64,000 bases of DNA from Rhyacophila brunnea (Eukaryota > Arthropoda > Insecta > Trichoptera > Rhyacophilidae), in the NCBI GenBank assembly GCA_022495005.1, contig JAGYXB010000825.1:7006001-7070000 (forward strand), given 5' to 3'. This document shows, piece after piece, positions 57,701-60,700 of this stretch. Position numbers and translations under genes: made by a program. How positions within the stretch are numbered: the first letter of the stretch is position 1; the number at the start of each line of letters is the position of its first letter. The notes under the pieces are model-generated. The model was not told the origin of the DNA. It did no database searches and was given only the letters and a program-made list of their open reading frames with translations.

Positions 57701-60700
57701 TCTCAGTGTCGTACCTGTTATGGTGGCAACGCTTGCACGGCAGGTGTGTTTCAAGAATGTATCGGCTCTCTTTTGAGATGTCACTTCGCAATAAACCAAA
57801 AGTTTACTAATAATAATTCTAACATCACTCTGATCGTTATAGACATATTTTTATTATAAAAAGCTTCAAATTATATAAATTGATAGATCCATACACCATG
57901 GGAGCGTAAAATTAAATGATAAATTTGGAGGCGTTCCTCATTTGAAAACGGAAGTGCAATTAGCTGCACTGGAAGGAATTGTTAGTTCACGAAAACATGT
58001 AGACAAGAAGTTCTTGTTCGACAGTGGTAGTTGTCACAACTTTTATTGATAGTTATTTCCATACTAATATTACATCTGCGTGTGGCAGGGAAAGAAAAAA
58101 TGTCAGATTTTTTCTAATTAACTATACTTACTCGTTTACACATGCCTGGATTTACTGCTGACAGTAAGTATTATCGCGGCCATAACAAAAAAATGCACAT
58201 GTAAACAGGTATTATTGTGCAAATTGCAAGATTGCATGAATGGATTAAAAAAGTTCAGAATCTTCTGAATTTTCACGCGACAATTGGACCGTGAAATATC
58301 TGCACTTGTGCAGTAGAACAATAGTATCGAACTTGTCAGTAGAAAAACGAACTACACCTCGCAGAGACTCATTTTGATGTTAACCGATTTTCATGACTTG
58401 TCAAATAGTACCCATAAAATGACAACATCGCTTCTCACTTACTCTTGAAGTATGAGATTGTCGAGACAGTCAGCACATTTACGTGTAAACAGTTATTATT
58501 GCGATAGTTTAAAATACACACTACACTGAACTCCCCATTCATACGGTAAGTACGTTCCACGCGATACCGTGTTAAAATAAAAAACCAAAGTACCTAACAA
58601 AAATTATTAACTATGTTTTAACACATTCTGGCCAAATTGGTCTCCAACATGCATTCAGAGTTGATCGCTTTGCACTGTGTTATTTCGAAATCGTGTAAAA
58701 GGGGAGTTCAGTGTATTTATTGGTGCCAGTAAATCTATGCACGTGTACAAGCACTATAATGCATTGTCACCATCATAATAATTCACTGGTATCGTTATGA
58801 TTGAACGAAATGAGTGCTGGCACTTGGATATACTGTCTAAGAGAAAGTAACCCGACCCTTAGACAAGGTTTCAGTATTATGTATATCAGGGTTTCCCAAA
58901 CTATGTTCCGCGGAACACCAGTGTTCCGCCGAACCTGAATAGGTGTTCGGCGACAATTTGGAAAGGTTTTATACACTTTTGCTATATTTTCTAAAAACTA
59001 GTAAGGACGATTCTTGGGTTCAGAATCCTAAACCAGTAGGCCTAGTGACTATGAAAATCTTATTGATTTAATAAGTGACTCTGATTTGAAGATCAGCCTT
59101 TAAATGATTTCTGGGCGAGTTTGTCAGAAGAGTACCCCAATTTTTTAAAACAAGCTATTATTGTTTTCATGGCCCCCACAAGGGGGGACTAACAGGGCTT
59201 TAGCCTGGGGGCACGGGGTCTGGGTGCGCCCGGCGTGGCGGGTTGATCAGATAAGTAAGATAAACACACATCACAAATTTGCTTTAATAGTTAAAAAAGT
59301 TGCCTGCGGCGCTATTATACTTCGTGGCTATTAACATTTGTTAATTTTAAATTATATAATTGAATGATGTAATTTTTCATTATTGCGTATTGATACTCGA
59401 CAACTCCACGATGAAAGTAGATGTATTAAAAATAGAAAAAAATATTTAATAATACACCGAATAATGGCCCTTAATTTGAGCTATAACAAAATTTGAAAAA
59501 TGTTAATGTGATGTGTCACACTGCCTTTAACATTGGAGATAGGTAGAGGTCCCGCCAAAGATCTTAGCCTGAGGACCCGCTTCAGGATGTGGGGGCCATG
59601 ATTGTTTTACTTCCGTTTTCTACTACCTATTTATCCAATGCGGGATTTTCTATTTATGATGCAACGAAGTCAAAGTGCAGGAACAGGCTTGAGGCCACAC
59701 CAGATATTAGAATGCAACTTACCAATATTGTGCCTGATATCAAGAAGATATGCAATTCAAGGACTCAAAATTATCAGTCATTACCTAAGTGCTTTATTTA
59801 TTCATATTTTTATGTTTATTATTATATTATAGTTGTATATTTAAAAATATGTAATTACTAAATAAATAACGTGTTTTAATAACATTTTTTTTTTAAATTT
59901 TAACTAGTAATCTACTAAACTAGTAAACTAGGAATCAATCTAATATAAAAAAAATAAGCTAAGTGTTCCGTTAAAATTTCTGGTTTTGCGAAGTGTTCCA
60001 TTGCAGAAAAAGTTTGGGAAACCCTGATGTAACAGGGCTCTAGCTTGGGGGCCCGGGCAAAGGAAGGGCCCGGCGTGGCGGGTCGACCAGCTAAGAGAGA
60101 TTAACACAAATCACAAATTTACTCTAATAATAAAAAAGTTGCCTGCGGGCGCTACTTTACTACAAGGCTATTGAATATTTTAAATATATGGTTGTGCTTT
60201 ACAATTTGATGTGACATGATGATTAATATACTTAAATGATAATTTCCGTGTAGAATTTGGGAAACACTACTGTAGACCATCACACTGCCATTAACCTTAG
60301 CGATAGGTAGGTGGGCCCGCCAAAGATCCTGGCCTAGGGGCCCGCTTCAAGATGTGGGGGCCATGATGTATATGCTTAATAGAGAAAAAGGACGAGTCGT
60401 AGAAACAGAAGTTCACATACAAAGTTGTCCAAAGTTCAACCTTCTCTTGAAAGTTAGATAGTGATTTAAGACTTATTTATTCAGAAACTTAGTTTTTAAA
60501 AGTAAGCTTCTATGACAACTCTATTTACCAGTGGCGAAGACTCCATACTAGGCGATTATTTAAAGCCTACCTTCTTAAGAAAAATAATTTTTATTTTCAT
60601 GTTGACGTATTTATATAATCACAAATAATAATATATTCAATATGCCCAAAGACATCTATCGTATAATTGTCATAATTTTACGATCTTTTCCCATATTTCA

